From positions 1 to 9,376 of the forward strand of contig DASWTL010000269.1 in the NCBI GenBank assembly GCA_036402155.1: DNA of 9,376 nucleotides, read 5' to 3'. Positions 1 through 5,367 of the stretch are shown piece by piece. The DNA is from DASWTL01 sp036402155. Its GTDB lineage: Bacteria; Bacteroidota; Bacteroidia; Sphingobacteriales; Sphingobacteriaceae. Numbering within the stretch: position 1 is the first letter of the stretch; each line of letters opens with the position of its first letter. Both the position numbers and the translations under genes were made by a program. A model generated the notes under the pieces. That model was given only the letters and a program-made list of their open reading frames with translations. It was not told the DNA's origin and made no database searches.

Positions 1-1080
1 CCCGATTTTTATGGTTTATCGATGATCCTTGGAGGGTGCGAAACTTCCATGTGGGAACTATCAGGAGCTTATGCAAGCATGGCCAGGACACTAAATCATT
101 ATAATTCGCATAAAGGAAAATATGCGCCCGCTGACTACCATCCACCCCGGTATTTTAAGGAGCCAGTCAGAAAATCTCCGTCATTAGAGCGGTCGTCTGT
201 AATTGACCACGGCTCATTATTTTATACTTTCCTGGCTATGCAGGAAGTGATGCGTCCTGGCGAAGAGTTATTATGGGAACAGTTCTCTTCATCAAAAAAG
301 ATCAGCTGGAAAACCGGTACTAGTTTTGGGTTCAGGGATGGCTGGGCTATTGGGCTGACGGCAACAGAGGTGGTATGCATCTGGGTTGGAAATGCCGACG
401 GCGAAGGCAGGCCCGAATTAACGGGAATAAAAACCGCCGCCCCGGTTTTGTTTGAAGTTTTTGATTTGCTGGCCGGAAAGAGAGCGTTTGAAGCACCTTA
501 TGATGACATGGTTAAGATACGGGTTTGCAATAAAAGCGGGTACCGGGCTGATATTAATTGCCCCGAAACAGCAATTAGTTACATGCCACCGGCAGGAGCC
601 AAATCACCGCTTTGTCCATTCCATCAGTTGATCCATTTAAATAAAGCACAAACTTACAGGGTAACTTCAGCATGCGAATCGCCGGAAAATATGGTACATG
701 TAAACTGGTTTGTTTTGCCGCCATCTATGGAGTATTATTATAAGATCAGGAACCGGGATTATAAAGTGCTACCTTCCTACAGTCCGGCTTGTGCGCAGGA
801 ACAGGAAAGTTACCGCCCCATGGAACTGATCTACCCTAAAAATAATGCGAAGGTTTATATACCGCTTGAAATTGACGGACGTCGCGGCGAAACTATTTTT
901 AATGCAGCCCACCGGAATCCCAAAAGCAAAATATTCTGGTCTGTTGACGACAAATATATTGCCACCACTTCAGGATCACATGCTATAGCTATAAGTCCTG
1001 GAAATGGGGTACACACCATCACCCTGGTAGATAATGAAGGATACAGGTTGGTTCAGGTATTTGAAGTGTTGAATAAATGA
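1..1080 (+). CDS. pbpC: Penicillin-binding protein 1C, C-terminal part (5' end outside window)
   Basis: This is the 3' portion (359 residues) of a bifunctional class A penicillin-binding protein of the PBP1C type. Such proteins are membrane-anchored, face the periplasm, and polymerise and cross-link peptidoglycan. The reading frame is open from base 1, so the ATG at 22 is internal. Visible are the end of the transpeptidase domain, with the SGAYASMA segment and the catalytic KTGTSFGFRDGWAIG block (KTG at 310-318), and then a C-terminal BiPBP_C-type beta domain (roughly the last 95 residues, starting near YRPMELIYP). The N-terminal transglycosylase domain and the SxxK serine lie upstream of the window. 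PBP1C genes often sit next to an alpha-2-macroglobulin gene, which would be on the missing side. The last codons and the stop lie inside the left end of a dispersed repeat, so the C-terminus may have been set by repeat insertion. The family call is firm. Confidence 0.93.
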   Translation, partial: PDFYGLSMILGGCETSMWELSGAYASMARTLNHYNSHKGKYAPADYHPPRYFKEPVRKSPSLERSSVIDHGSLFYTFLAMQEVMRPGEELLWEQFSSSKKISWKTGTSFGFRDGWAIGLTATEVVCIWVGNADGEGRPELTGIKTAAPVLFEVFDLLAGKRAFEAPYDDMVKIRVCNKSGYRADINCPETAISYMPPAGAKSPLCPFHQLIHLNKAQTYRVTSACESPENMVHVNWFVLPPSMEYYYKIRNRDYKVLPSYSPACAQEQESYRPMELIYPKNNAKVYIPLEIDGRRGETIFNAAHRNPKSKIFWSVDDKYIATTSGSHAIAISPGNGVHTITLVDNEGYRLVQVFEVLNK

Positions 1081-1350
1081 TGTCCTGATCTTGCATATTT
1101 AGCGGGTAAAAGGGAAGTGTGTGCTCGGTTTAAATTCATATTCTCTTTCATTCATTTTGGTTTTTACCGGCAAAGGTAAACCACAGGCAAGGTAGGGCCC
1201 TCCGGGTTGGGCCAGAAAATCTCCACACCGCCACTGTGCTGTGGGTAATTTCATAGCCGCAAAGGCTTGCCTCGCCAGGATAGCGCTCATTTTTTTCTCT
1301 ACCAAAGCCAACATGGAACGCATGCCAAACCACGACATATTCAGCCCCTG
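1064..1350. repeat. Dispersed ~290-bp repeat, copy 1
   Basis: This stretch matches 3635-3932 in the same orientation, at roughly 75-87% identity by eye and best over the first ~95 bases. Shared blocks include ATAAATGATGTCCTGATCTT, TTCTCTTTCATTCATTT, CGGCAAAGGTAAA, CCAGAAAATCTCCACACC, CATAGCCGCAAAG and CTCTACCAAAGCCAA. It fills the gap between two convergent genes and overlaps both stop codons, that of pbpC (TGA 1078-1080) and that of the HNH gene (complement of 1341-1343). Both strands are open in several frames (for example 1099-1338 minus). The frames are not kept between copies because the copies differ by indels that are not multiples of three, so I treat it as non-coding. No terminal inverted repeats or target-site duplication are visible. 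I recall spurious proteins containing 'VWRFSGPTRRALPCL' being annotated in Bacteroidota genomes, which would fit a widespread repeat family, but this is unverified memory. Confidence 0.88.
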
Positions 1351-2279
1351 AAAATGGAGTTATGCCATTCTATGTATTGTTGATTGGGTCTATCAATTTC
1401 TTTTCCAGGCATGTACAATAATTCTTTGCCATGATATTGGTAGTACTCGCGCCCGTTTTCAAATTCCTCTCTAATCGCCTTGCTAATTTCAACCTTATAA
1501 TCTTTTGTAATGGTGATATATCCCGTATCAAACAATTTATGCATATCAGATCGAAGGAGAATGCCATTGGAAATATTATGTGGTCCTTGTTCATTGTAAG
1601 GCTTAATATGTGCTGCGTCCAAAACTGGCAAGGTTTTCTCACCGCTTATGGAACATCGTCGGCTATATGCATCTGTTACCAAAACCCTAAAAGCACTTTG
1701 TCCAATTCGAACTTTTTGTAAAACTGATCTGCCGTATCCTGGCCAATCCGAATCATTCACTATAAAAGGATTTTCTGCGAATACTGGATTTGAAGGAAGA
1801 TACTTTTGTAGCGTGTTGTTGATCTGTGTCCAAAGTTCACTTCCGGTAACTGCAGTATCAAAACCTTTTCCCTGAACGATGCCGGTTTTACTCATAAATT
1901 GATCTATAGGAATCCAATCTTGGGTTTCAAAAAATATTGGATTTGTCAGAACGATGCAGCCGATAGTTGGGTTTGAGTTTTCTTTGTCTGTACGATAGGA
2001 TAGGATTGATCTCTTGAACTCATTAAAAGAACCACACCCATTTTTCTCTCCAAAAACATCCCATGCCATATTAAGCGGGAGGAAAGTATGACTTGAAAAG
2101 AATCCAAGTCCACCAATAACATGGTAAGGCTTTTTTAATTTAAACAGGAAGGGTTCTCCTGGCTGAAGATATTTAAAAGCCAAATTTCCTCCCGGTTGCC
2201 AAAAATTGACATCTTCAGGTGATATTCCGCTTAAATAATTGAACCAACTATTATCAGTCGCTCCTGCGTAAAATTTCAT
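1341..2279 (-). CDS. HNH endonuclease, orphan (possibly modification-dependent) restriction enzyme
   Basis: A 312-residue predicted nuclease. The C-terminal part carries an HNH_2-type domain (residues ~205-260 counted from the upstream TTG at 2282): Arg-Arg-Cys-Ser-Ile-Ser-Gly, then AAHIKPY (His225), then SNGILLRSDMHKLFD (Asn239, His248). These are the expected metal-binding and catalytic positions. The N-terminal ~165 residues (WFNYLSGISPEDVNFWQP, PGEPFLFKL, GCIVLTNPIFF, VQGKGFDT) form a separate conserved module that I recognise from HNH proteins. It resembles PUA/EVE-like base-recognition domains, and that fold assignment is inference. An N-terminal reader plus C-terminal HNH is the design of type IV, modification-dependent restriction enzymes. 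No methyltransferase is next to it, which fits. ATG at 2279 is preferred over the adjacent TTG at 2282. The stop lies in the end of repeat copy 1. The gene looks more AT-rich than pbpC, suggesting acquisition. Confidence 0.85.
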   Translation of the reverse strand: MKFYAGATDNSWFNYLSGISPEDVNFWQPGGNLAFKYLQPGEPFLFKLKKPYHVIGGLGFFSSHTFLPLNMAWDVFGEKNGCGSFNEFKRSILSYRTDKENSNPTIGCIVLTNPIFFETQDWIPIDQFMSKTGIVQGKGFDTAVTGSELWTQINNTLQKYLPSNPVFAENPFIVNDSDWPGYGRSVLQKVRIGQSAFRVLVTDAYSRRCSISGEKTLPVLDAAHIKPYNEQGPHNISNGILLRSDMHKLFDTGYITITKDYKVEISKAIREEFENGREYYQYHGKELLYMPGKEIDRPNQQYIEWHNSIFRG

Positions 2280-2562
2280 CAAACCTTATTTTCCTAAAAG
2301 TAAGATAAAATTGGTACAGTGAATTTACTTGAGGGTTTGAATTTTCTCATCATCTACCATCGACCTCTCAACTCGCTAGTCAAGCAGGCAATTAATATAA
2401 ATTTCCATTATCGAAATTCCAGATGCAGTTAATTATAAAATATCCAACCAAATCCGAAAATCCTTACCTTTACACCGTCGTTTTGGCCCAGTTACCAAAC
2501 CAACTACCAGTACATTCCGATTCTTTGTATATAATTGATATTTAGCTGATTACAGCGCAAGG

Positions 2563-2583
2563 TTCGAGCCCAGGTGGGCGCAC
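2563..2583 (+). other. tRNA 3'-end-like fragment (possible attachment-site scar)
   Basis: GGTTCGAGCCCAGG is followed by TGGGCGC and A, matching the layout of a tRNA T-loop (TTCGAGC), 3' T-stem (CCAGG), 7-base acceptor strand (TGGGCGC) and discriminator A. The expected partners are missing. The 5' T-stem reads CAAGG where CCTGG or CTTGG would pair (3 of 5 pairs form), and no GCGCCCA acceptor strand lies ~70 bases upstream. It is therefore not a tRNA gene, but it could be the duplicated 3' end left by an element that integrated into a tRNA. A terminator-like hairpin 29 bases downstream is where a tRNA terminator would be. Chance similarity is possible. Confidence 0.35.
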
Positions 2584-2611
2584 GAAACACCAGTTGATCC
2601 TTGTTCAAAAT

Positions 2612-2642
2612 CCTGTTAATTATCTGATTTACAGGTTTTTTT
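2612..2642 (+). terminator. Intrinsic-terminator-like hairpin
   Basis: CCTGTTAA (2612-2619) pairs with TTTACAGG (2628-2635) with one T-T mismatch and an 8-base loop, directly followed by seven Ts (2636-2642). It has the form of a rho-independent terminator on the + strand, yet no + strand gene ends here. The only candidate upstream transcript is the tRNA-end-like fragment. Confidence 0.5.
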
Positions 2643-2724
2643 CCTTCTTTTAGTCTATGTTATATCAATCTGCCATTCTGGAGCAACCTAATCGACAGTC
2701 CTCGTTACCTATATCCTAGTCATG

Positions 2725-2747
2725 GATGGAGCATTTAAATGCTCATC
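2725..2747. promoter_or_regulatory. 16-bp perfect palindrome, candidate protein-binding site
   Basis: GAGCATTTAAATGCTC at 2729-2744 is a perfect palindrome. The flanking GAT (2725-2727) and ATC (2745-2747) also pair if one G is skipped. With no unpaired loop and no T-run it is unlikely to be a terminator. A two-fold symmetric operator for a dimeric regulator is more natural. It lies about 180 bases upstream of the cupin start. The regulator is unknown. Confidence 0.35.
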
Positions 2748-2927
2748 TAACATTCTCATATATGACAAGAATCAGCTGAGATACTGATCCGTATCAGATC
2801 AGAAATACTTGTGATCAGCATATTTCGTGGTTTTTATTGTTTGTTTTGCTAAAAGAGATTATTTGTGGAAAAAACCATCATCCTGAATTCGAATGGGTTT
2901 ATCACTACCTGCTAACATTCAAATATC

Positions 2928-3461
2928 ATGAAAACAACGAGCTTAATTATCATAGCCTTTTTAGCCCTCGCACTGGGATCAGGCTACACCGTAACAAAAC
3001 ATTATGAAGAAGCTGAATCTGAAAATACAGCCAGACCAGACACTATAAAAGGACGGGGAAGCCTGAAAGGATTTACAACGAATATTGAAAAGGCAACCAT
3101 CGAGAATAATAATTACAGAAAAGTTCTTTATACAGGAAAGCATATGCAACTTGTATTAATGAGTTTAAAACCCGGGGAGGAAATTGGAGAAGAGACTCAT
3201 CAAATGAATGATCAATTTTTCAGGTTTGAAAGTGGAAATGGCAAATGCCTGATCAATGGAACCGAACACCTGGTGCAAGCTGGCGATGCTGTACTTGTTC
3301 CTGCAGGCGCAAAGCATAACGTAATAAATACAAATAAAACGAAGAACCTTCAATTATATGCGATTTATGCTATTCCTGTTCATAAAAATGGCATAGTGAG
3401 GTCAACAAAGGCAGAGGCAGACAAGAATGAGGCCAAATTCGATGGTAAGACTACCGAGTAA
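2928..3461 (+). CDS. Exported cupin-domain protein
   Basis: A 177-residue protein with an N-terminal hydrophobic signal-like segment (residues 3-20, LIIIAFLALALGSG) and one small beta-barrel cupin domain (about 65-155). The motifs PGEEIGEETHQMNDQFFRF and GDAVLVPAGAKHNVIN supply candidate metal ligands His91, Gln96 and His130. Cytoplasmic relatives without a signal peptide are common and usually begin near the 'KVLYTGKHMQLVLMSL' region. The ~50-residue N-terminal extension here is charged and probably a linker in the periplasm. After cleavage the protein would be soluble, or membrane-tethered if the segment is uncleaved. The catalytic or ligand-binding role is unknown, since the cupin fold alone does not fix a reaction. 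It stands alone, between a 645-bp non-coding region and repeat copy 2. No terminator is obvious downstream. The domain assignment is firm and the function open. Confidence 0.85.
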   Translation: MKTTSLIIIAFLALALGSGYTVTKHYEEAESENTARPDTIKGRGSLKGFTTNIEKATIENNNYRKVLYTGKHMQLVLMSLKPGEEIGEETHQMNDQFFRFESGNGKCLINGTEHLVQAGDAVLVPAGAKHNVINTNKTKNLQLYAIYAIPVHKNGIVRSTKAEADKNEAKFDGKTTE

Positions 3462-3634
3462 CCGCTTTCCTTTTACTCTCTTGCCTGCCTGATTATTAGG
3501 GTTTAGGGTTTAATCGAACTGGTTACAGCCTTGATGCCAAAGCTTCTTTTTTTGATCTCATGCTCCTTGTTCAAAGTTCAGCCTATGCTGATTCCACCTT
3601 GGTGCAAAAGGTAAAATGACATTGCGGAGGCTGT
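3462..3634. other. Non-coding spacer between cupin gene and repeat copy 2
   Basis: No gene and no convincing hairpin are seen. The only notable feature is a short run TTAGGGTTTAGGGTTTAA near 3496-3513, a two-unit tandem without an obvious role. Together with repeat copy 2 and the AT-rich leader it forms a 676-bp region without genes. Confidence 0.55.
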
Positions 3635-3932
3635 AAGTGTTGCATAAATGATGTCCTGATCTTACATTTTTATCTGGTAAAAGGGGGGTGTGTGCTCCGC
3701 TTAAGTTCCTTTTCTCTTTCATTCATTTGGCTTTTGTATCGGCAAAGGTAAATCGCTGCAGCAGGCAAGGCCGAGCCCTCGGGGTTTGGACCAGAAAATC
3801 TCCACACCTCCGCTTTGCTCCGGGTAGTATTTTCATAGCCGCAAAGTCTTGGCTCGTCAGGCCCGCGCTCTTTTTTGCCTCTACCAAAGCCAAAAGGGCG
3901 CACGCCCTACCATCTGCCAGATCCACCCCTCC
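3635..3932. repeat. Dispersed ~290-bp repeat, copy 2
   Basis: This is the second copy of the element at 1064-1350, in the same orientation and about 2.57 kb away. It begins at the same sharp left edge (AAGTGTTG, then ATAAATGATGTCCTGATCTT) and fades on the right after CTCTACCAAAGCCAA. It differs from copy 1 by substitutions and small indels, including about four extra bases near 3760. The minus-strand open frames (3670-3903 and 3723-3926) each match a different frame of copy 1 in different parts, which argues against a conserved protein. Unlike copy 1, it lies between two + strand genes and overlaps no stop codon. Confidence 0.88.
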
Positions 3933-4137
3933 GGTTTAACATCCGATCACTTTCGCAATAGCCCATTATTAACCAGCTATTCACTGTACCATCATTGTAC
4001 CAAAACAAGGTTTAAAGTATAGTTTAAGTATATATAAGGTATATATAAAGTATAGTTTAAGTATATCTTATAAAGTATACTTAAATGTTATTTATACTAT
4101 TTATTGTATATTAGTTTAAAGTTAATATAACCCTGAT
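3933..4137. promoter_or_regulatory. Very AT-rich repetitive leader of the unknown gene
   Basis: Bases from about 4010 to 4137 are almost entirely A/T. They contain a 20-base direct repeat at 4014-4033 and 4047-4066 (AAAGTATAGTTTAAGTATAT, 33 bases apart), a third partial unit at 4072-4084, and a 10-base inverted repeat TTTAAGTATA/TATACTTAAA (4056-4065 and 4076-4085, 10-base loop). A 7-base direct repeat TGTACCA also occurs just upstream, near 3984-4001. No exact TAnnTTTG box is found. The 33-base period is close to three helical turns, which would put repeated sites on one face of the helix, so binding of an oligomeric regulator or a nucleoid protein is plausible. Confidence 0.5.
4014..4085. 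repeat. 33-bp-spaced direct repeats with nested inverted repeat
   Basis: Two exact 20-base copies (4014-4033, 4047-4066) and a degenerate third (4072-4084) of AAAGTATAGTTTAA-type units. The second and third units form a 10-base inverted repeat around a 10-base loop. The low sequence complexity means some of this could have arisen by slippage. Confidence 0.7.
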
Positions 4138-4923
4138 ATGGCTATACTTAAAGGCAACCTTGAATTTACCGGAAGCCTGGGCAATCTCTCAGCTTACCAT
4201 CTGCCCGGCATTGGTAAAACCATCCTTCGCACCCAGGGCGGTGCCAAGAAGAAAACGATCCTCAAATCCCCCAAGTTCAAACTCACGCGGGATAACTATA
4301 CCGAGTTCAGCGGCTGTGCAAAAATGGGTGGGAGTATCCGGAAATCAATGCTTCCGATGGCGCCCTTGGCTGACTACAACTACACCCCGCTGCTTAACTC
4401 GCTGGCGAAAACTATACAGCTGTTAGATACTGAATGCGTTCGGGGCGAGCGAAATATTTATTTATCTCGTCATAAACATTTTCTCACCGGGTTCAGCCTG
4501 AACAGAAACACTTCTATTGAAAGTATCGTAAGGCACCCACTTCACTGCACTATCGATCGCGACAATAAGCAAGCTGTTGTTCAGCTCCCTGAATTAATGC
4601 CCGGCGTAAACCTGATGCTCACTAAACAGTATCCGCTATTCCGTTTTGTAATAAACCTGGGCTGTGTTACCGACAGGATTTTTTCCACATATGGTTACCT
4701 GGGGGCAGAAATGGAAAGCCGCTGTGTGTATACCGACTGGCATCATGCCACGCAACTATTCGAGGCGAGGGACATCGCTGTCGAATTAAAAAACACAACC
4801 GATCTGGGGACGGATACCACCCTGATCTTATCAGTAGGGATACAGATGGGTATTCCGGTTACCGATACGGTAATTAACCCGGTGAAGTATGCGGGCTGCG
4901 CCAAAATAATGGCAGTAGCCTGA
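4138..4923 (+). CDS. Conserved hypothetical protein of unknown function (GSLGNLSAY family)
   Basis: A 261-residue protein with no signal peptide, no membrane segment and no catalytic motif that I recognise. The N-terminus (MAILKGNLEFTGSLGNLSAY, then KTILRTQGGAKKKT, KSPKFKLTRDNYTEFSGC) matches my memory of a recurring family of uncharacterised Bacteroidota proteins that start with a similar GSLGNLSAYK...RTKGG signature. This is recollection, not a search. The first ~70 residues are basic (many Lys/Arg), the middle looks helical (LLNSLAKTIQLLDTE), and the C-terminal half looks beta-rich (AVVQLPELMPGVNLMLT, TTLILSVGIQMG). It has six cysteines (60, 100, 137, 176, 196, 254), consistent with a cytoplasmic protein. 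It sits alone downstream of a strikingly repetitive AT-rich leader and converges on the HxlR gene with two bases between stop codons. Coding is well supported; function is not. Confidence 0.8.
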   Translation: MAILKGNLEFTGSLGNLSAYHLPGIGKTILRTQGGAKKKTILKSPKFKLTRDNYTEFSGCAKMGGSIRKSMLPMAPLADYNYTPLLNSLAKTIQLLDTECVRGERNIYLSRHKHFLTGFSLNRNTSIESIVRHPLHCTIDRDNKQAVVQLPELMPGVNLMLTKQYPLFRFVINLGCVTDRIFSTYGYLGAEMESRCVYTDWHHATQLFEARDIAVELKNTTDLGTDTTLILSVGIQMGIPVTDTVINPVKYAGCAKIMAVA

Positions 4924-4925
4924 AA

Positions 4926-5288
4926 TCAGGACTTCTGCCTGCTGCTGTCCCGGATGCCCCATGCGGCCATGGCTTCCAGTACCTGACCTAATTCGTTTCC
5001 GGCAGGGCTCATGAAATAAGTAACTACCGGCGGGACAACCGGCTCTGCTTTTCTGATTACCAGGTTGTCCTCCTGTAACTGCTTCAGGTGCTGGATCAGC
5101 ATTTTTTCTGTGATCTCGGGGATGGCCCTTTTCAGTTCGCTGTAGCGTTTCGGGCCATTCATCAGGTGATAAAGGATAATCGGCTTCCAGTGGCCGCCTA
5201 TTTTATTCATTACATAGGTTACGGGGCACGTTGTCATTGCGATGCCTTTATTATAATTCCTGGTAGAGCTTTCCTTTACTGCAGTCAT
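4926..5288 (-). CDS. HxlR-family transcriptional regulator (QorR/YtfH-like)
   Basis: A 120-residue winged-helix repressor of the HxlR family. Characteristic motifs are CPVTYVMNKIGGHWKPIILYHL (21-42), the recognition region RYSELKRAIPEITEKMLIQHLKQL (48-71), and the wing with VVPPVVTYFMSPAG (84-97). Cys21 is the only cysteine and lies at the position used as a redox or electrophile sensor in YodB, CatR and QorR, so a single-cysteine, thiol-based switch is likely. The frame stays open up to 5465, but that extension runs into the divergent gene and its promoter and does not look like protein. ATG at 5288 gives the family's usual length. It is divergent from the NmrA-like oxidoreductase gene, the same arrangement as E. 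coli ytfH/ytfG. Expected role: to repress its own gene and the neighbour until quinones or related oxidants react with Cys21. Confidence 0.92.
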   Translation of the reverse strand: MTAVKESSTRNYNKGIAMTTCPVTYVMNKIGGHWKPIILYHLMNGPKRYSELKRAIPEITEKMLIQHLKQLQEDNLVIRKAEPVVPPVVTYFMSPAGNELGQVLEAMAAWGIRDSSRQKS

Positions 5289-5303
5289 GATACATACTTT
5301 AGG

Positions 5304-5329
5304 GTAAGTACTTGTATAAAAGTAAGTAC
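5304..5329. promoter_or_regulatory. Candidate HxlR operator (paired GTAAGTAC repeats)
   Basis: GTAAGTAC occurs at 5304-5311 and 5322-5329, 18 bases apart. The first also contains the palindrome AAGTACTT (5306-5313), and TTGTA/TACAA (5312-5316 and 5327-5331) form an inverted pair. The repeats flank the -33 box of the oxidoreductase promoter and overlap the -7 box of the regulator promoter, so bound repressor would block both. HxlR proteins of this class often bind GTAC-containing dyads such as those of YodB and CatR. The assignment here is inference from position and symmetry. Confidence 0.6.
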
Positions 5330-5342
5330 AAATATAGCTTTG
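5312..5342 (+). promoter_or_regulatory. Bacteroidota-type promoter of the NmrA-like oxidoreductase gene
   Basis: TTG (5312-5314), 20 bases, then TAGCTTTG (5335-5342), an exact TAnnTTTG -7 element with a -33 TTG at the usual spacing for Bacteroidota sigma-70. Transcription would start a few bases after 5342, leaving a leader of about 20 bases before the ATG at 5368. Confidence 0.65.
5329..5336 (-). promoter_or_regulatory. Candidate -7 element of the HxlR regulator gene
   Basis: The complement of CAAATATA reads TATATTTG, an exact TAnnTTTG match on the minus strand, overlapping by two bases the -7 box of the divergent promoter. No good -33 TTG is found at the expected distance. The implied leader before the regulator ATG (5288) is about 35 bases. 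Confidence 0.45.
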
Positions 5343-5367
5343 TCCCGGACAAATAAAAAAGAAAATC

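Larger units (their letters stand above)
2283..2927. other. 645-bp non-coding stretch with tRNA-end-like fragment, hairpin and palindrome
   Basis: No credible gene is seen on either strand. From left to right it holds an AT-rich start, the upstream region of the minus-strand HNH gene; a tRNA 3'-end-like sequence (2563-2583); an intrinsic-terminator-like hairpin (2612-2642); a 16-bp perfect palindrome (2729-2744); a cluster of ATCAG/CTGAT words (2771-2818); and then the leader of the cupin gene. I could not find a convincing TAnnTTTG promoter for either flanking gene here. The absence of coding sequence together with a tRNA-like scar suggests decayed or rearranged DNA at an integration site. 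Confidence 0.6.

Noticed and set aside
1099..1338. Open frames of 61-79 codons on the minus strand in repeat copy 1, and similar ones in copy 2 (3670-3903, 3723-3926).
   Set aside because: Different parts of each frame match different frames of the other copy because of indels that are not multiples of three, and both strands are open. This fits a repeat with fortuitous frames better than a gene.
2490..2585. A complete tRNA gene ending at the TTCGAGC loop.
   Set aside because: No matching 5' acceptor strand (GCGCCCA), no D-arm and no five-base anticodon stem could be found upstream. Only the 3' end looks tRNA-like.
3496..3513. Telomere-like TTTAGGG tandem.
   Set aside because: Only two units, in a bacterial context, with nothing around it to suggest a terminus. 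Taken as chance.
4014..4085. CRISPR array, suggested by regularly spaced repeats.
   Set aside because: Spacers are too short (13 bases) and low in complexity, there are only two exact units, and no cas genes are seen.
4168..4194. Nucleotide-binding loop in the unknown protein, because TGSLGNLS resembles TGSLGNIS of the nearby oxidoreductase.
   Set aside because: It is not preceded by a hydrophobic beta strand nor followed by the helix and acidic residue of a Rossmann unit, and the rest of the proteins do not align. Coincidence.
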